Below, in pieces: positions 35,619-46,488 of a DNA stretch of 64,000 bases. Source of the stretch: a bacterium (lineage in GTDB: Bacteria > Bacillota > Bacilli > Lactobacillales > Streptococcaceae); NCBI GenBank assembly GCA_905221065.1, contig CAJNBS010000002.1, forward strand, positions 62,001 to 126,000, read 5' to 3'. A program made the translations under genes and the position numbers. A model generated the notes under the pieces. That model was not told the DNA's origin. It saw nothing but the letters and a program-made list of their open reading frames with translations, and made no database searches. Positions within the stretch are counted from its first letter, which is position 1; each line of letters opens with the position of its first letter.

Positions 35619-35708
35619 GGTAGGAAAAGGTTCGGCTAAAAGTAGTGCTTTTAGAATAAGAGGGTAAGAAACCCTATAATCAAGATAAATTAAGCTTTCG
35701 GAGGAAAA

Positions 35709-37370
35709 ATGAGTAATATCAGTTTAACAACACTTGGTGGTGTACGTGAAAACGGGAAAAATATGTATATCGCTGAAATCGATGGGTCTATTTTCGTTTT
35801 GGATGCAGGTCTGAAATATCCTGAAAATGAACAACTAGGGGTGGACGTCGTTATTCCAAATATGGACTATTTGTTTGAAAATAGCGACCGTATCGCTGGG
35901 GTCTTCTTGACCCACGGACATGCGGATGCCATTGGTGCTCTGCCTTATCTCTTGGCTGAAGCCAAGGTACCTGTATTTGGCTCTGAGTTGACCATTGAGT
36001 TGGCAAAACTTTTTGTCAAAGGAAATGATACGGTTAAGAAATTCAATGATTTCCATGTCATCGATGAGAATACGGAGATTGATTTTGGAGGGACTGTGGT
36101 TTCCTTCTTCCGTACGACCCACTCTATCCCAGAGAGTCTGGGTGTTGTTTTGAAGACGGCTGAAGGTAGCATCGTTTATACAGGTGACTTCAAATTTGAC
36201 CAAACAGCTAGTGAATCTTATGCGACAGACTTTGCTCGTTTGGCAGAAATCGGTCGTGATGGAGTTCTGGCTCTTCTTAGCGATTCAGCTAATGCAGATA
36301 GCAATATCCAAGTGGCTAGCGAAAGTGAAGTTGGGGACGAGATTACTCAAACCATTTCTGATTGGGATGGTCGTATCATCGTTGCGGCGGTAGCCAGCAA
36401 CCTCTCTCGTATCCAGCAGGTGTTTGATGCTGCGGATGCAACAGGCCGTCGTGTGGTCTTGACAGGGTTTGATATTGAAAATATCGTCCGCACTGCTATT
36501 CGCCTTAAGAAATTATCTCTTGCTAATGAAAGTCTTTTGATTAAGCCAAAAGATATGTCTCGTTTTGAGGACCATGAGTTGATTATTCTTGAGACAGGTC
36601 GTATGGGTGAGCCTATCAACGGTCTTCGCAAGATGTCGATTGGTCGCCACCGTTATGTGGAGATCAAGGATGGTGACCTAGTCTATATCGTAACGACTCC
36701 ATCTATCGCCAAAGAAGCAGTCATGGCGCGTGTGGAAAACATGATTTACCAAGCTGGCGGTGTTGTCAAATTGATTACCCAAAGCTTGCGTGTGTCAGGT
36801 CACGGAAATGCGCGTGATTTGCAGTTGATGATCAATCTCTTGCAACCCAAGTATCTCTTCCCGATTCAAGGGGAATACCGTGAGTTGGATGCTCATGCCA
36901 AGGCTGCTATGGCTGTTGGTATGTTGCCAGAACGCATTTTTATCCCTAAAAAGGGAACCAGCATGGCTTATGAGAATGGAGACTTTGTCCCGGCTGGAGC
37001 GGTTTCGGCAGGAGATGTCTTGATTGACGGGAATGCTATCGGTGATGTTGGAAATGTGGTTCTTCGTGACCGTAAGGTCTTGTCAGAGGATGGTATTTTC
37101 ATCGTAGCAATCACAGTCAACCGTCGTGAGAAGAAAATTGTGGCCAAGGCCCGTGTTCACACGCGTGGATTTGTTTATCTCAAGAAGAGCCGCGATATTC
37201 TCCGTGAAAGTTCAGAATTGATTAACCAAACGGTAGAAGACTATCTTCAAGGAGATGACTTTGACTGGGCAGATCTCAAAGGGAAGGTTCGTGATAATCT
37301 GACCAAGTACCTCTTTGATCAAACCAAGCGTCGTCCAGCTATTTTACCAGTAGTCATGGAAGCAAAATAA
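35709..37370 (+). CDS. rnjB: ribonuclease J2
   Basis: Beta-CASP metallo-lactamase-fold RNase. 553 residues. The metal-binding motif that is HGHEDHIG in active RNase J1 reads HGHADAIG here (near residue 63), and the later LSDSTNAE-type block is LSDSANAD. Loss of two ligands is typical of the J2 paralogue, which mainly supports J1 in a J1/J2 complex. Other blocks are kept: TTHSIPESLG, YTGDFKFD, and SGHGNARDLQLMINLLQPKYLFPIQGE. GGAGG ribosome site. Its active partner J1 is not in this window. Confidence 0.92.
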   Translation: MSNISLTTLGGVRENGKNMYIAEIDGSIFVLDAGLKYPENEQLGVDVVIPNMDYLFENSDRIAGVFLTHGHADAIGALPYLLAEAKVPVFGSELTIELAKLFVKGNDTVKKFNDFHVIDENTEIDFGGTVVSFFRTTHSIPESLGVVLKTAEGSIVYTGDFKFDQTASESYATDFARLAEIGRDGVLALLSDSANADSNIQVASESEVGDEITQTISDWDGRIIVAAVASNLSRIQQVFDAADATGRRVVLTGFDIENIVRTAIRLKKLSLANESLLIKPKDMSRFEDHELIILETGRMGEPINGLRKMSIGRHRYVEIKDGDLVYIVTTPSIAKEAVMARVENMIYQAGGVVKLITQSLRVSGHGNARDLQLMINLLQPKYLFPIQGEYRELDAHAKAAMAVGMLPERIFIPKKGTSMAYENGDFVPAGAVSAGDVLIDGNAIGDVGNVVLRDRKVLSEDGIFIVAITVNRREKKIVAKARVHTRGFVYLKKSRDILRESSELINQTVEDYLQGDDFDWADLKGKVRDNLTKYLFDQTKRRPAILPVVMEAK

Positions 37371-37418
37371 TCGTTGAAATAAACAGAGAGAAAGTCGAGT
37401 TTCGGCTTTTTCTTATAG

Positions 37419-38216
<798 letters not shown>

Positions 38217-38324
38217 TTTGAACTTCAGCATAGGGGGAGAACTAAAATAAAATATGTTTTCACTAGACTTTTCAAACGAAAGTAGTAGAATAGTAATAAG
38301 ATACTGGAGGAAAGAGAGTAGGAA

Positions 38325-39545
38325 ATGTACCGTTATCAAATTGGCATTCCCACATTAGAATATGATCAGTTTGTCAAAGACCATGAATTAGGCAATGTAT
38401 TACAAAGTAGTACTTGGGAGGAAGTTAAGTCTGATTGGGAACATGAGAAGTTTGGTGTTTACAGGGAAGAAAAATTATTGGCGACAGCTAGTATTTTGAT
38501 TAGAAGTCTTCCGCTAGGCTATAAAATGTTTTACATCCCAAGAGGACCTATATTGGATTATGGGGATACGGAACTCTTGAGTTTTGTCATTCAGTCCATT
38601 AAGTCTTATGCTCGCAGTAAGAGAGCTATTTTTGTGACTTTTGATCCAAGTATTTGCCTGTCTCAAAGTTTAATCAATCAGGAAAAGACAGAATATCCTG
38701 AAAATCTGGCTATTATTGATAGTTTGCAACAAATGGGAGTAAGGTGGTCAGGAAAAACGGAGGAAATGGGGGACACCATTCAGCCTCGTATTCAGGCGAA
38801 AATATACAAGGAAAATTTTGAAGAAGATAAACTTTCCAAGTCAACAAAACAGGCTATTCGAACAGCACGGAATAAGGGTGTAGAGGTTCAATTTGGTGGA
38901 ACTGAATTATTGGAGTCCTTTTCCTTTTTGATGAAAAAAACCGAGAAGCGGAAAGAGATTCATTTGAGGAATGAAGCCTATTATAAAAAGTTGTTAGATA
39001 ATTTTAAGGACAAGGCCTACATCACGTTGGCAACCTTGGATGTCTCTAAACGTTCGCAAGAATTAGAAGAACAGTTAGCGAAAAACAGAGCCTTGGAAGA
39101 GACCTTTACTGAGTCGACTCGAACTTCAAAAGTAGAAGCGCAGAAGAAGGAAAAAGAACGTTTGTTAGAGGAATTGACTTTCCTGCAGGAATATATGGAT
39201 GCAGGTCAAGCAAGAGTTCCCTTAGCGGCTACCTTGACTTTAGAATTCGGACAAACTTCTGTCAATTTATACGCAGGAATGGATGAAGATTTTAGACGTT
39301 ATAAAGCTCCTATTTTGACTTGGTATGAGACAGCTCGATATTCCTTTGAACGTGGCATTTTATGGCAAAATTTAGGAGGCGTCGAGAATGCTTTAGATGG
39401 TGGACTCTATCGTTTTAAAGCTAATTTTAATCCAACGATTGAAGAATACTTGGGTGAATTTACAATGCCTACCCATCCTCTCTATCCTTTGTTAAGGCTG
39501 GCTCTTGATTTCCGTAAAACATTAAGAAAAAAACATAGAAAGTAA
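38325..39545 (+). CDS. murM: serine/alanine-adding enzyme MurM (FemX family)
   Basis: tRNA-dependent aminoacyl ligase that adds the first residue (Ser or Ala) to the lipid II stem lysine, starting branched muropeptides. 406 residues, the standard pneumococcal length. Two GNAT-like folds interrupted by a coiled-coil arm rich in Glu/Lys (~250-300: SRKVEAQKKEKERLLEELTF-like stretch), with the C-terminal LWQNLGGVENALDGGLYRFKANFNP block. Mosaic murM alleles modulate beta-lactam resistance in pneumococci; allele type cannot be judged here. murN follows after 4 bases. Confidence 0.93.
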   Translation: MYRYQIGIPTLEYDQFVKDHELGNVLQSSTWEEVKSDWEHEKFGVYREEKLLATASILIRSLPLGYKMFYIPRGPILDYGDTELLSFVIQSIKSYARSKRAIFVTFDPSICLSQSLINQEKTEYPENLAIIDSLQQMGVRWSGKTEEMGDTIQPRIQAKIYKENFEEDKLSKSTKQAIRTARNKGVEVQFGGTELLESFSFLMKKTEKRKEIHLRNEAYYKKLLDNFKDKAYITLATLDVSKRSQELEEQLAKNRALEETFTESTRTSKVEAQKKEKERLLEELTFLQEYMDAGQARVPLAATLTLEFGQTSVNLYAGMDEDFRRYKAPILTWYETARYSFERGILWQNLGGVENALDGGLYRFKANFNPTIEEYLGEFTMPTHPLYPLLRLALDFRKTLRKKHRK

Positions 39546-39549
39546 GTAT

Positions 39550-40716
39550 ATGGCACTAATTACACTCACGAGAGAAGAGTTTCAGGCTTATTCTGATCAG
39601 GTTTCTTCTCGTTCCTTTATGCAATCTGTCCAGATGGGGGACTTGTTAGAAAAAAGAGGGGCTCGAATTGTTTATCTTGCTTTGAAACAAGAAGGAGAAA
39701 TTCAAGTTGCAGCTCTGGTTTATAGCTTGCCCATGCTGGGTGGCCTACATATGGAGATCAATTCGGGGCCGATTTATACCCAACAAGATGCTCTTCCAGT
39801 TTTTTATGAAGAGTTAAAAGAATATGCCAAGCAAAATGGTGTATTAGAGTTGCTTGTAAAACCTTATGAAACTTATCAAACTTTTGATGGTGAAGGTAAT
39901 CCGATAGATGCTGAGAAAAAAAGTATTATTCAAGATTTGACTGATTTAGGTTATCAATTTGATGGATTGACAACAGGTTATCCTAATGGAGAAGTCAGCT
40001 GGCATTACATCAAAGATTTGAAAGATTATGATGCTGTTTCCTTATTGAAATCCTTTAATAAAAATAGTATTCGCAACATTCAGTCGGCCTTTGATTTTAA
40101 TATTCTTATTCGAAATGCAGAACGGAAAGAAATTCCAACGTTCAAAAAAATTATCGAAGAAACAGGTAAAAGACAAGGTTTTGAGGATAAGAATTTAGAT
40201 TATTACTTTAAATTGTATGATATGTTTGGAGATAAGGCGGATTTTCTAATTGCTGAAGTCAATCCGCAACAGTCCATAGATGCTTTAAATGTGAAGATGG
40301 CTAGTCTTGACAAGAAGTCGAAACAATTTCATCAGCAATATCAAGCCTTGCAAAAGAAAAAAGATTTTCTAACTAGCTTGGATAGTGAGTCTGGCAATGT
40401 TGCTCTAGCTTGTGCTTTAATCATCTACACAAATACAGAGGCAACTTACTTGTTTGGGGGGTCGTACGCAGAGTACCAGAAGTTCTCAGCTCCATTTTTA
40501 CTTCAATATCATGCGATGAAGCAGACAATGCAACGAAACATCCATCAATACAACTTCCTAGGGATTCAAGGGATTTTTGATGGTAGTGATGGCGTTTTGC
40601 GTTTTAAACAAAATTTTAATGGCCATATTGTACGTAAAGCAGGGACTTTCCGTTATCATCCATCGCCTTTAAAATACAAAGCTATTCAGTTACTCAAAAA
40701 AATAGTAGGACGTTAA
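39550..40716 (+). CDS. murN: alanine-adding enzyme MurN (FemX family)
   Basis: Adds the second residue (Ala) of the dipeptide branch. 388 residues, related to MurM: FemAB fold, helical arm around 245-285 (ASLDKKSKQFHQQYQALQKKK), C-terminal FLGIQGIFDGSDGVLRFKQNFNGHIV. Slightly shorter than the pneumococcal protein as I recall it. Translated right behind murM, so the two steps are co-expressed. Confidence 0.92.
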   Translation: MALITLTREEFQAYSDQVSSRSFMQSVQMGDLLEKRGARIVYLALKQEGEIQVAALVYSLPMLGGLHMEINSGPIYTQQDALPVFYEELKEYAKQNGVLELLVKPYETYQTFDGEGNPIDAEKKSIIQDLTDLGYQFDGLTTGYPNGEVSWHYIKDLKDYDAVSLLKSFNKNSIRNIQSAFDFNILIRNAERKEIPTFKKIIEETGKRQGFEDKNLDYYFKLYDMFGDKADFLIAEVNPQQSIDALNVKMASLDKKSKQFHQQYQALQKKKDFLTSLDSESGNVALACALIIYTNTEATYLFGGSYAEYQKFSAPFLLQYHAMKQTMQRNIHQYNFLGIQGIFDGSDGVLRFKQNFNGHIVRKAGTFRYHPSPLKYKAIQLLKKIVGR

Positions 40717-40794
40717 GATGAAAAAGCCAGTATTTAGTTTTCTTTCAGCTTATTTTAGTAAAATAAATTTTATTTGCTAGAAAGGTGGAGGAAC

Positions 40795-41496
40795 ATGCGC
40801 TGGCTTTTTCGTTTGATAGGGGCTTTCTGTTCTTTTATTTGGCGTTTGTTTTGGCGCCTGGTTTGGATAGTTGTTCTCTTATGTGCTCTTGCTTTTGGAT
40901 TTCTCTGGTATCTGAACGGAGATTTTCAAGGAGCGCTAAAGCAAGCAGAGCGGTCGGTAAAGATTGGTCAACAAAGTATTGACCAATGGGAAAAAACAGG
41001 GCAACTTCCTAAGTTAAGCCAGACAGATAGCCACCAACACTCTGAAGGAAGGTGGTCGCAGGCCTCTGCTCGTATTCACTTGGACTCCCAGATGGATTCA
41101 CGCTTTCAAGAGGCTTATGTAGAAGCGATCCATAACTGGAATCAAACTGGTATTTTTAACTTTGAAATCGTGACTGAGACTAGCAAGGCAGATATCTTGG
41201 CTACTGAGATGAATGACGGAGGCACCCCTGTGGCAGGAGAGGCGGAAAGTCAGACCAATCTCTTAACAGGGCAATTCTTATCCGTAACGGTACGTCTGAA
41301 TCACTATTATCTATCCAATCCTGACTATGGTTATTCCTATGAGCGCATTGTCCATACGGCAGAACATGAGTTGGGGCATGCGATTGGCTTGGACCATACA
41401 GATGAGAAGTCTGTGATGCAACCAGCTGGTTCCTTTTATGGTATTCAGAAAGAGGATGTTGCAAACCTTCGAAAAATATATGAGACCAATGAGTAG
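40795..41496 (+). CDS. membrane-anchored matrixin-type zinc metalloprotease
   Basis: 233 residues from ATG 40795, which follows GGTGGAGG. N-terminal membrane anchor (~8-40: [30 protein letters not shown] in part), then an extracellular domain with the metzincin zinc site [11 protein letters not shown] near 193-203 and the Met-turn SVMQPAG after it. The family is matrixin/M10-like. Substrate unknown; cell-surface or secreted-protein processing is the plain inference. Own terminator at 41493-41520. Confidence 0.87.
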   Translation: MRWLFRLIGAFCSFIWRLFWRLVWIVVLLCALAFGFLWYLNGDFQGALKQAERSVKIGQQSIDQWEKTGQLPKLSQTDSHQHSEGRWSQASARIHLDSQMDSRFQEAYVEAIHNWNQTGIFNFEIVTETSKADILATEMNDGGTPVAGEAESQTNLLTGQFLSVTVRLNHYYLSNPDYGYSYERIVHTAEHELGHAIGLDHTDEKSVMQPAGSFYGIQKEDVANLRKIYETNE

Positions 41497-41520
41497 GGGA
41501 CTATCTTTCCCTACTTTTTT
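41493..41520 (+). terminator. terminator of the matrixin gene, abutting the uvrC promoter
   Basis: GTAGGGGA / TTTCCCTAC hairpin then TTTTTTT; its T run ends exactly at the TGC of the next extended -10. Confidence 0.75.
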
Positions 41521-41537
41521 GCTATAATGGAACTATG
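41520..41537 (+). promoter_or_regulatory. extended -10 promoter giving an apparently leaderless uvrC transcript
   Basis: TGCTATAAT (-10 at 41523-41528) followed by six bases (GGAACT) and the uvrC ATG at 41535. The expected start point falls on or next to the A of ATG. No -35 and no ribosome site. Confidence 0.6.
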
Positions 41538-43376
41538 AACAACTTGATTAAATCAAAACTAGAGCTCTTGCCGACCAGCCCTGGATGCTACATTCACAAA
41601 GATAAAAACGGCACCATTATCTATGTAGGAAAGGCTAAAAATCTGCGTAACCGCGTGCGATCCTATTTCCGTGGGAGTCACGATACCAAGACAGAGGCCT
41701 TGGTGTCTGAGATTGTAGATTTTGAATTTATTGTTACGGAGTCTAATATTGAGGCACTTCTCCTAGAAATCAACCTGATCAAGGAAAATAAGCCTAAATA
41801 CAATATCATGCTCAAGGATGATAAGTCTTATCCTTTCATCAAAATCACCAATGAGCGCTATCCTCGTTTGATTATCACCCGTCAGGTCAAGAAAGACGGC
41901 GGTCTCTACTTTGGACCTTATCCAGATGTGGGAGCTGCTAATGAAATCAAGCGACTGCTGGATCGGATTTTCCCTTTTCGTAAGTGTACTAATCCTCCTT
42001 CTAAGGTCTGTTTTTACTACCATATCGGTCAATGTATGGCCCACACCATCTGTAAGAAGGATGAGGCCTATTTCAAGTCTATGGCTCAGGAGGTTTCTGA
42101 TTTCCTAAAAGGACAGGACGACAAAATCATCGATGATCTCAAGGGGAAGATGGCAAAGGCAGCCCAAAGTATGGAATTTGAACGTGCGGCGGAATACCGT
42201 GACCTGATTCAGGCCATTGGAACCCTTCGGACCAAGCAACGGGTCATGGCTAAGGATCTACAAAATCGTGATGTCTTTGGCTACTATGTGGACAAGGGCT
42301 GGATGTGTGTTCAGGTTTTCTTTGTTCGTCAGGGCAAGCTCATTGAGCGCGATGTCAATCTCTTTCCCTACTACAATGATCCGGATGAGGACTTCTTGAC
42401 CTATGTGGGACAATTCTATCAAGAAAAATCCCACCTGGTGCCCAATGAGGTGCTGATTCCGAAAGATATCGATGAAGAAGCCGTCAAGGCCTTGGTGGAT
42501 TCCAAGATTCTCAAACCCCAGCGTGGAGAGAAAAAGCAACTGGTCAATCTGGCTATAAAGAATGCTCGAGTCAGCCTAGAGCAGAAATTCAACCTGCTGG
42601 AGAAATCTGTCGAAAAGACCCAAGGAGCTATTGAAAATCTAGGTCGTTTACTCCAAATCCCGACTCCAGTCCGTATCGAATCCTTCGACAACTCCAATAT
42701 CATGGGAACCAGTCCTGTTTCAGCTATGGTGGTCTTTGTCAACGGCAAACCAAGTAAAAAAGATTACCGTAAGTATAAAATCAAGACCGTAGTCGGACCA
42801 GACGACTATGCCAGCATGAGAGAAGTCATTCGCAGGCGCTATGGTCGAGTACAGCGTGACGGTTTAACTCCGCCAGATTTGATTGTGATTGATGGGGGAC
42901 AAGGTCAAGTCAATATCGCCAAGCAGGTCATCCAAGAAGAACTGGGCTTGGATATCCCCATTGCAGGTCTGCAAAAGAATGACAAGCACCAAACCCATGA
43001 ATTGCTCTTTGGAGATCCACTTGAGGTGGTGGAGTTGTCTCGCAATTCTCAGGAATTTTTCCTACTCCAACGCATCCAAGATGAGGTCCACCGCTTTGCT
43101 ATCACTTTCCACCGCCAATTGCGCTCCAAAAATTCCTTTTCATCACAATTGGATGGGATTGAAGGTCTGGGACCTAAACGCAAGCAGAATCTCATGAAGC
43201 ATTTCAAGTCTTTGACTAAGATCAAGGAAGCCAGTGTGGATGAAATTGTCGAAGTTGGGGTGCCAAGAGCGGTCGCAGAAGCAGTTCAGAGGAAGTTGAA
43301 TCCGCAGGAAGCAGAAGCCTTACTTCAAGTGGCGGAAGAACAAGCAGATTACCAAACGGATACAGGACATGATTAA
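41535..43376 (+). CDS. uvrC: excinuclease ABC subunit C
   Basis: Makes both incisions in nucleotide excision repair with UvrA and UvrB. 613 residues. N-terminal GIY-YIG nuclease ([21 protein letters not shown], 18-38), Cys cluster [23 protein letters not shown] in parts near 155-175, UVR domain (~200-235, [12 protein letters not shown]), RNase H-like C-terminal nuclease ([15 protein letters not shown]) and a final helix-hairpin-helix. The start is fixed by the motif distance and sits only six bases after a -10 box. Confidence 0.96.
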   Translation: MNNLIKSKLELLPTSPGCYIHKDKNGTIIYVGKAKNLRNRVRSYFRGSHDTKTEALVSEIVDFEFIVTESNIEALLLEINLIKENKPKYNIMLKDDKSYPFIKITNERYPRLIITRQVKKDGGLYFGPYPDVGAANEIKRLLDRIFPFRKCTNPPSKVCFYYHIGQCMAHTICKKDEAYFKSMAQEVSDFLKGQDDKIIDDLKGKMAKAAQSMEFERAAEYRDLIQAIGTLRTKQRVMAKDLQNRDVFGYYVDKGWMCVQVFFVRQGKLIERDVNLFPYYNDPDEDFLTYVGQFYQEKSHLVPNEVLIPKDIDEEAVKALVDSKILKPQRGEKKQLVNLAIKNARVSLEQKFNLLEKSVEKTQGAIENLGRLLQIPTPVRIESFDNSNIMGTSPVSAMVVFVNGKPSKKDYRKYKIKTVVGPDDYASMREVIRRRYGRVQRDGLTPPDLIVIDGGQGQVNIAKQVIQEELGLDIPIAGLQKNDKHQTHELLFGDPLEVVELSRNSQEFFLLQRIQDEVHRFAITFHRQLRSKNSFSSQLDGIEGLGPKRKQNLMKHFKSLTKIKEASVDEIVEVGVPRAVAEAVQRKLNPQEAEALLQVAEEQADYQTDTGHD

Positions 43377-43407
43377 AGAGAGCTTTCTTAATAGAATTGT
43401 ACAAACT

Positions 43408-43438
43408 AAAAACGATTGGCTGGTCCAATCGCTTTTAT
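43408..43438. terminator. terminator between convergent uvrC and binding-protein gene
   Basis: AACGATTGG / CCAATCGCTTTT hairpin, usable from both sides. Confidence 0.75.
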
Positions 43439-43443
43439 ATATC

Positions 43444-44244
43444 TTATTGTAACTGAGATTGATCTGGTAGATAAGAACCACCTAGATAAGTGTTGCTGAG
43501 TTTTTCAAGTGTTCCGTCTTGATAGAGTTCTTTGAGTGCTTTATCGAATTGCTCTTTAAACTCTTTTTGGTCGCTTGAGAAAACGATATAGTTGTTGGGG
43601 CTATCAGCAGAAGGTAAGTCAACCACAGAAAGCTCCAAACCACGGTCCTTGATAATCTTTTGCACGGATACCTTGTCAAAAACTAGGAAATCAAACTCTC
43701 CGTTAGAGAGGTCAAGGATTCGTTTACCGATATCCTCACCAGAAAAATCAATAGTAGCAGGATTGTCAGAGTGTTTCTGATTCCAGTTATTGATGAATTG
43801 AGCGTTTGAAGTTCCAGTATCCTCTTGTGTTGTTTTGCCAGCGATTTGGTCAAGTGAAGTCAGAGGATTTTTCTTGTTGCTGACAAGGACGAGGGGATTG
43901 TTCGAAATTGGAAGCGAGTAAAGGTATTTTTCAGCACGCTCTTTTGTGTAACTCAAATTATTAGCTGCTGCTTGATAGTGACCAGAATCAAGTCCTGGGA
44001 AGATGCTCTCCCAGGCAGTTCTTTGGAATTGAATCTCGTAGTCGCTGAGTTTCTCATCCACTGCTTTTAGAACTTCAATATCGAATCCTGTCAGATTGCC
44101 CTTGTCTTCGTAGTCAAATGGTGGCACATCGCCAGCTGTGGCAACGACGATTGTCTTTTGAGAACTAGTCTCTTTAGGTGTGGCTTGATTTCCACAGGCA
44201 ACTAAAAATGGGAGGATGGCTAGTAATAGGCTAAATTTTTTCAT
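43444..44244 (-). CDS. orphan amino-acid ABC transporter substrate-binding lipoprotein
   Basis: 266 residues from ATG 44244 with GGAG upstream. Signal peptide with lipobox LPFLVAC-GN, so lipid-anchored at Cys. Solute-binding family 3: GDVPPFDYEDKGNLTGFDIEVLKAV, then NLSYTKERAEKYLYSLPIS and LFDLSNGEFDFLVFDKVSV. No permease or ATPase is adjacent, so it must serve a transporter encoded elsewhere. Confidence 0.9.
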   Translation of the reverse strand: MKKFSLLLAILPFLVACGNQATPKETSSQKTIVVATAGDVPPFDYEDKGNLTGFDIEVLKAVDEKLSDYEIQFQRTAWESIFPGLDSGHYQAAANNLSYTKERAEKYLYSLPISNNPLVLVSNKKNPLTSLDQIAGKTTQEDTGTSNAQFINNWNQKHSDNPATIDFSGEDIGKRILDLSNGEFDFLVFDKVSVQKIIKDRGLELSVVDLPSADSPNNYIVFSSDQKEFKEQFDKALKELYQDGTLEKLSNTYLGGSYLPDQSQLQ

Positions 44245-44374
44245 AATGTCTCCATTCAAATGTAAAGTACTTGCTAGTTTATCAGAAACTTTCTTGATGA
44301 ACCAATATATATTTTTTATGGTTGTGATAAGAAAAACTTAATCATGGAAAATATCTGCAACCTCTTTCAAATTA

Positions 44375-44383
44375 TGGTAGAAT
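44375..44383 (+). promoter_or_regulatory. extended -10 promoter of the nitroreductase gene
   Basis: TGGTAGAAT 33 bases before the ATG, followed by a GAAAAGGAAA ribosome site. Confidence 0.55.
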
Positions 44384-44415
44384 GGAAGCAGTAGAATTAG
44401 AAAAGGAAATCGATT

Positions 44416-45021
44416 ATGAAATTTCTTGAATTAAACAAAAAACGTCATGCGACCAAGCATTTCACTGATAAGCCTGTTGATCCCAAAGATGTGCGTACGG
44501 CTATCGAAATTGCAACCTTGGCTCCAAGTGCCCACAACAGCCAGCCTTGGAAATTTGTGGTGGTACGTGAGAAAAATGCCGAACTGGCAAAATTGGCTTA
44601 CGGCTCCAACTTTGAACAGGTATCATCAGCGCCTGTAACCATTGCCTTGTTTACAGATACAGATCTTGCTAAACGTGCTCGTAAGATTGCCCGTGTTGGT
44701 GGTGCTAATAACTTCTCTGAAGAGCAACTTCAATACTTCATGAAGAATTTGCCTGCTGAGTTTGCGCGTTACAATGAACAACAGGTCAGTGACTACCTAG
44801 CCCTAAATGCAGGTTTGGTTGCTATGAACTTGGTTCTTGCATTGACAGACCAAGGAATTGGATCAAATTTGATCCTTGGTTTTGACAAATCAAAAGTCAA
44901 TGAGGTTTTGGACATCGAAGACCGTTTCCGTCCAGAACTCTTGATTACAGTGGGTTACACAGACGAAAAATTGGAACCAAGCTACCGCTTGCCAGTAGAT
45001 GAAATCATCGAGAAAAGATAG
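44416..45021 (+). CDS. nitroreductase family flavoprotein
   Basis: 201 residues, FMN-dependent NAD(P)H oxidoreductase fold. FMN-binding features: KKRHATKHFTDKPVD at the N-terminus, IATLAPSAHNSQPWKFVVV near 33-52 and ILGFDKSKVNEVL near 155. Likely reduces quinone or nitro compounds; natural substrate unknown. 13 bases before pepV, so probably cotranscribed. Confidence 0.88.
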   Translation: MKFLELNKKRHATKHFTDKPVDPKDVRTAIEIATLAPSAHNSQPWKFVVVREKNAELAKLAYGSNFEQVSSAPVTIALFTDTDLAKRARKIARVGGANNFSEEQLQYFMKNLPAEFARYNEQQVSDYLALNAGLVAMNLVLALTDQGIGSNLILGFDKSKVNEVLDIEDRFRPELLITVGYTDEKLEPSYRLPVDEIIEKR

Positions 45022-45034
45022 AAAGAAGAAAAAA

Positions 45035-46435
45035 ATGACAGCAATTGATTTTACAGCAGAAGTAGAAAAACGCAAAGAAGACCTCTTGGCTGACTTGTTT
45101 AGCCTATTAGAAATCAACTCTGAACGTGACGATAGCAAGGCGGATGCTGAACATCCATTTGGACCTGGTCCAGTAAAGGCCTTGGAAAAATTCCTTGAAA
45201 TCGCAGACCGTGATGGCTACCCAACTAAGAATGTCGATAACTACGCAGGACACTTCGAGTTTGGTAATGGAGAAGAAGTCCTCGGAATCTTTGCCCACAT
45301 GGACGTGGTGCCGGCTGGTAGCGGTTGGGACACAGACCCTTACACACCAACAATCAAAGACGGTCGCCTTTATGCGCGTGGTGCTTCGGACGACAAGGGT
45401 CCTACAACAGCTTGTTACTATGGTTTGAAAATCATCAAAGAATTGGGACTTCCAACTTCTAAGAAAGTTCGTTTCATCGTCGGAACAGACGAAGAATCAG
45501 GCTGGGCAGACATGGACTACTACTTTGAACATGTAGGACTTGCAAAACCAGACTTCGGTTTCTCTCCTGATGCTGAATTCCCTATCATCAATGGTGAAAA
45601 AGGAAATATCACGGAATACCTCCATTTTGCAGGTGAAAATGCAGGTGCTGCCCGTCTTCATAGCTTCACAGGTGGATTGCGTGAAAATATGGTACCTGAA
45701 TCAGCAACAGCAGTCGTTTCAGGTGACTTGGCTGACTTGCAAGCTAAACTAGATGCCTTTGTTGCAGAACACAAACTTAGAGGAGAAATCCAAGAAGAGG
45801 CTGGTCAATACAAGGTGACCATCATTGGTAAATCAGCCCACGGTGCTATGCCTGCTTCAGGTGTCAATGGTGCGACTTACCTAGCCCTTTTCCTCAGCCA
45901 GTTTAACTTTGCAGGACCTGCAAAAGACTACCTAGATATCGCTGGTAAGATTCTCTTGAACGACCATGAGGGTGAAAATCTCAAGATTGCCCATGTGGAT
46001 GAAAAGATGGGTGCCCTTTCTATGAATGCCGGTGTCTTCCGCTTTGACGAAACAAGTGCTGACAATACGATTGCCCTTAATATCCGCTATCCAAAAGGAA
46101 CCAGCCCAGAGCAAATCAAGTCAATCCTTGAAAACTTGCCAGTTGCTTCTGTTAGCCTTTCTGAACACGGTCACACGCCTCACTATGTGCCAATGGAAGA
46201 TCCACTTGTGCAAACCTTGTTGAATGTCTATGAAAAACAAACAGGACTACAAGGTCATGAGCAAGTTATCGGTGGTGGAACTTTTGGTCGTTTGCTGGAG
46301 CGTGGGGTTGCCTACGGTGCCATGTTCCCAGACTCAATCGACACCATGCACCAAGCCAATGAATTTATCGCCTTGGACGATCTCTTCCGTGCAGCAGCAA
46401 TCTATGCCGAAGCTATTTATGAATTGATCAAATAA
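45035..46435 (+). CDS. pepV: dipeptidase PepV, M20 family
   Basis: 466 residues from ATG 45035 (MTAIDFTAEVEKRK). Cytosolic zinc dipeptidase with broad specificity. Metal ligands: FAHMDVVPAG near 90, GASDDKGPT near 118 and the catalytic DEESGWADM near 153, with the C-terminal His in VIGGGTFGR region. The lid domain is present. The frame is open into the nitroreductase end, but that N-terminal KKKK stretch is only the ribosome-site region. Confidence 0.94.
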   Translation: MTAIDFTAEVEKRKEDLLADLFSLLEINSERDDSKADAEHPFGPGPVKALEKFLEIADRDGYPTKNVDNYAGHFEFGNGEEVLGIFAHMDVVPAGSGWDTDPYTPTIKDGRLYARGASDDKGPTTACYYGLKIIKELGLPTSKKVRFIVGTDEESGWADMDYYFEHVGLAKPDFGFSPDAEFPIINGEKGNITEYLHFAGENAGAARLHSFTGGLRENMVPESATAVVSGDLADLQAKLDAFVAEHKLRGEIQEEAGQYKVTIIGKSAHGAMPASGVNGATYLALFLSQFNFAGPAKDYLDIAGKILLNDHEGENLKIAHVDEKMGALSMNAGVFRFDETSADNTIALNIRYPKGTSPEQIKSILENLPVASVSLSEHGHTPHYVPMEDPLVQTLLNVYEKQTGLQGHEQVIGGGTFGRLLERGVAYGAMFPDSIDTMHQANEFIALDDLFRAAAIYAEAIYELIK

Positions 46436-46488
46436 AACGATAGAAGTCTGAGATCTTATGCTTGGACTTCTTTTTGGAGGGAAAGTAG

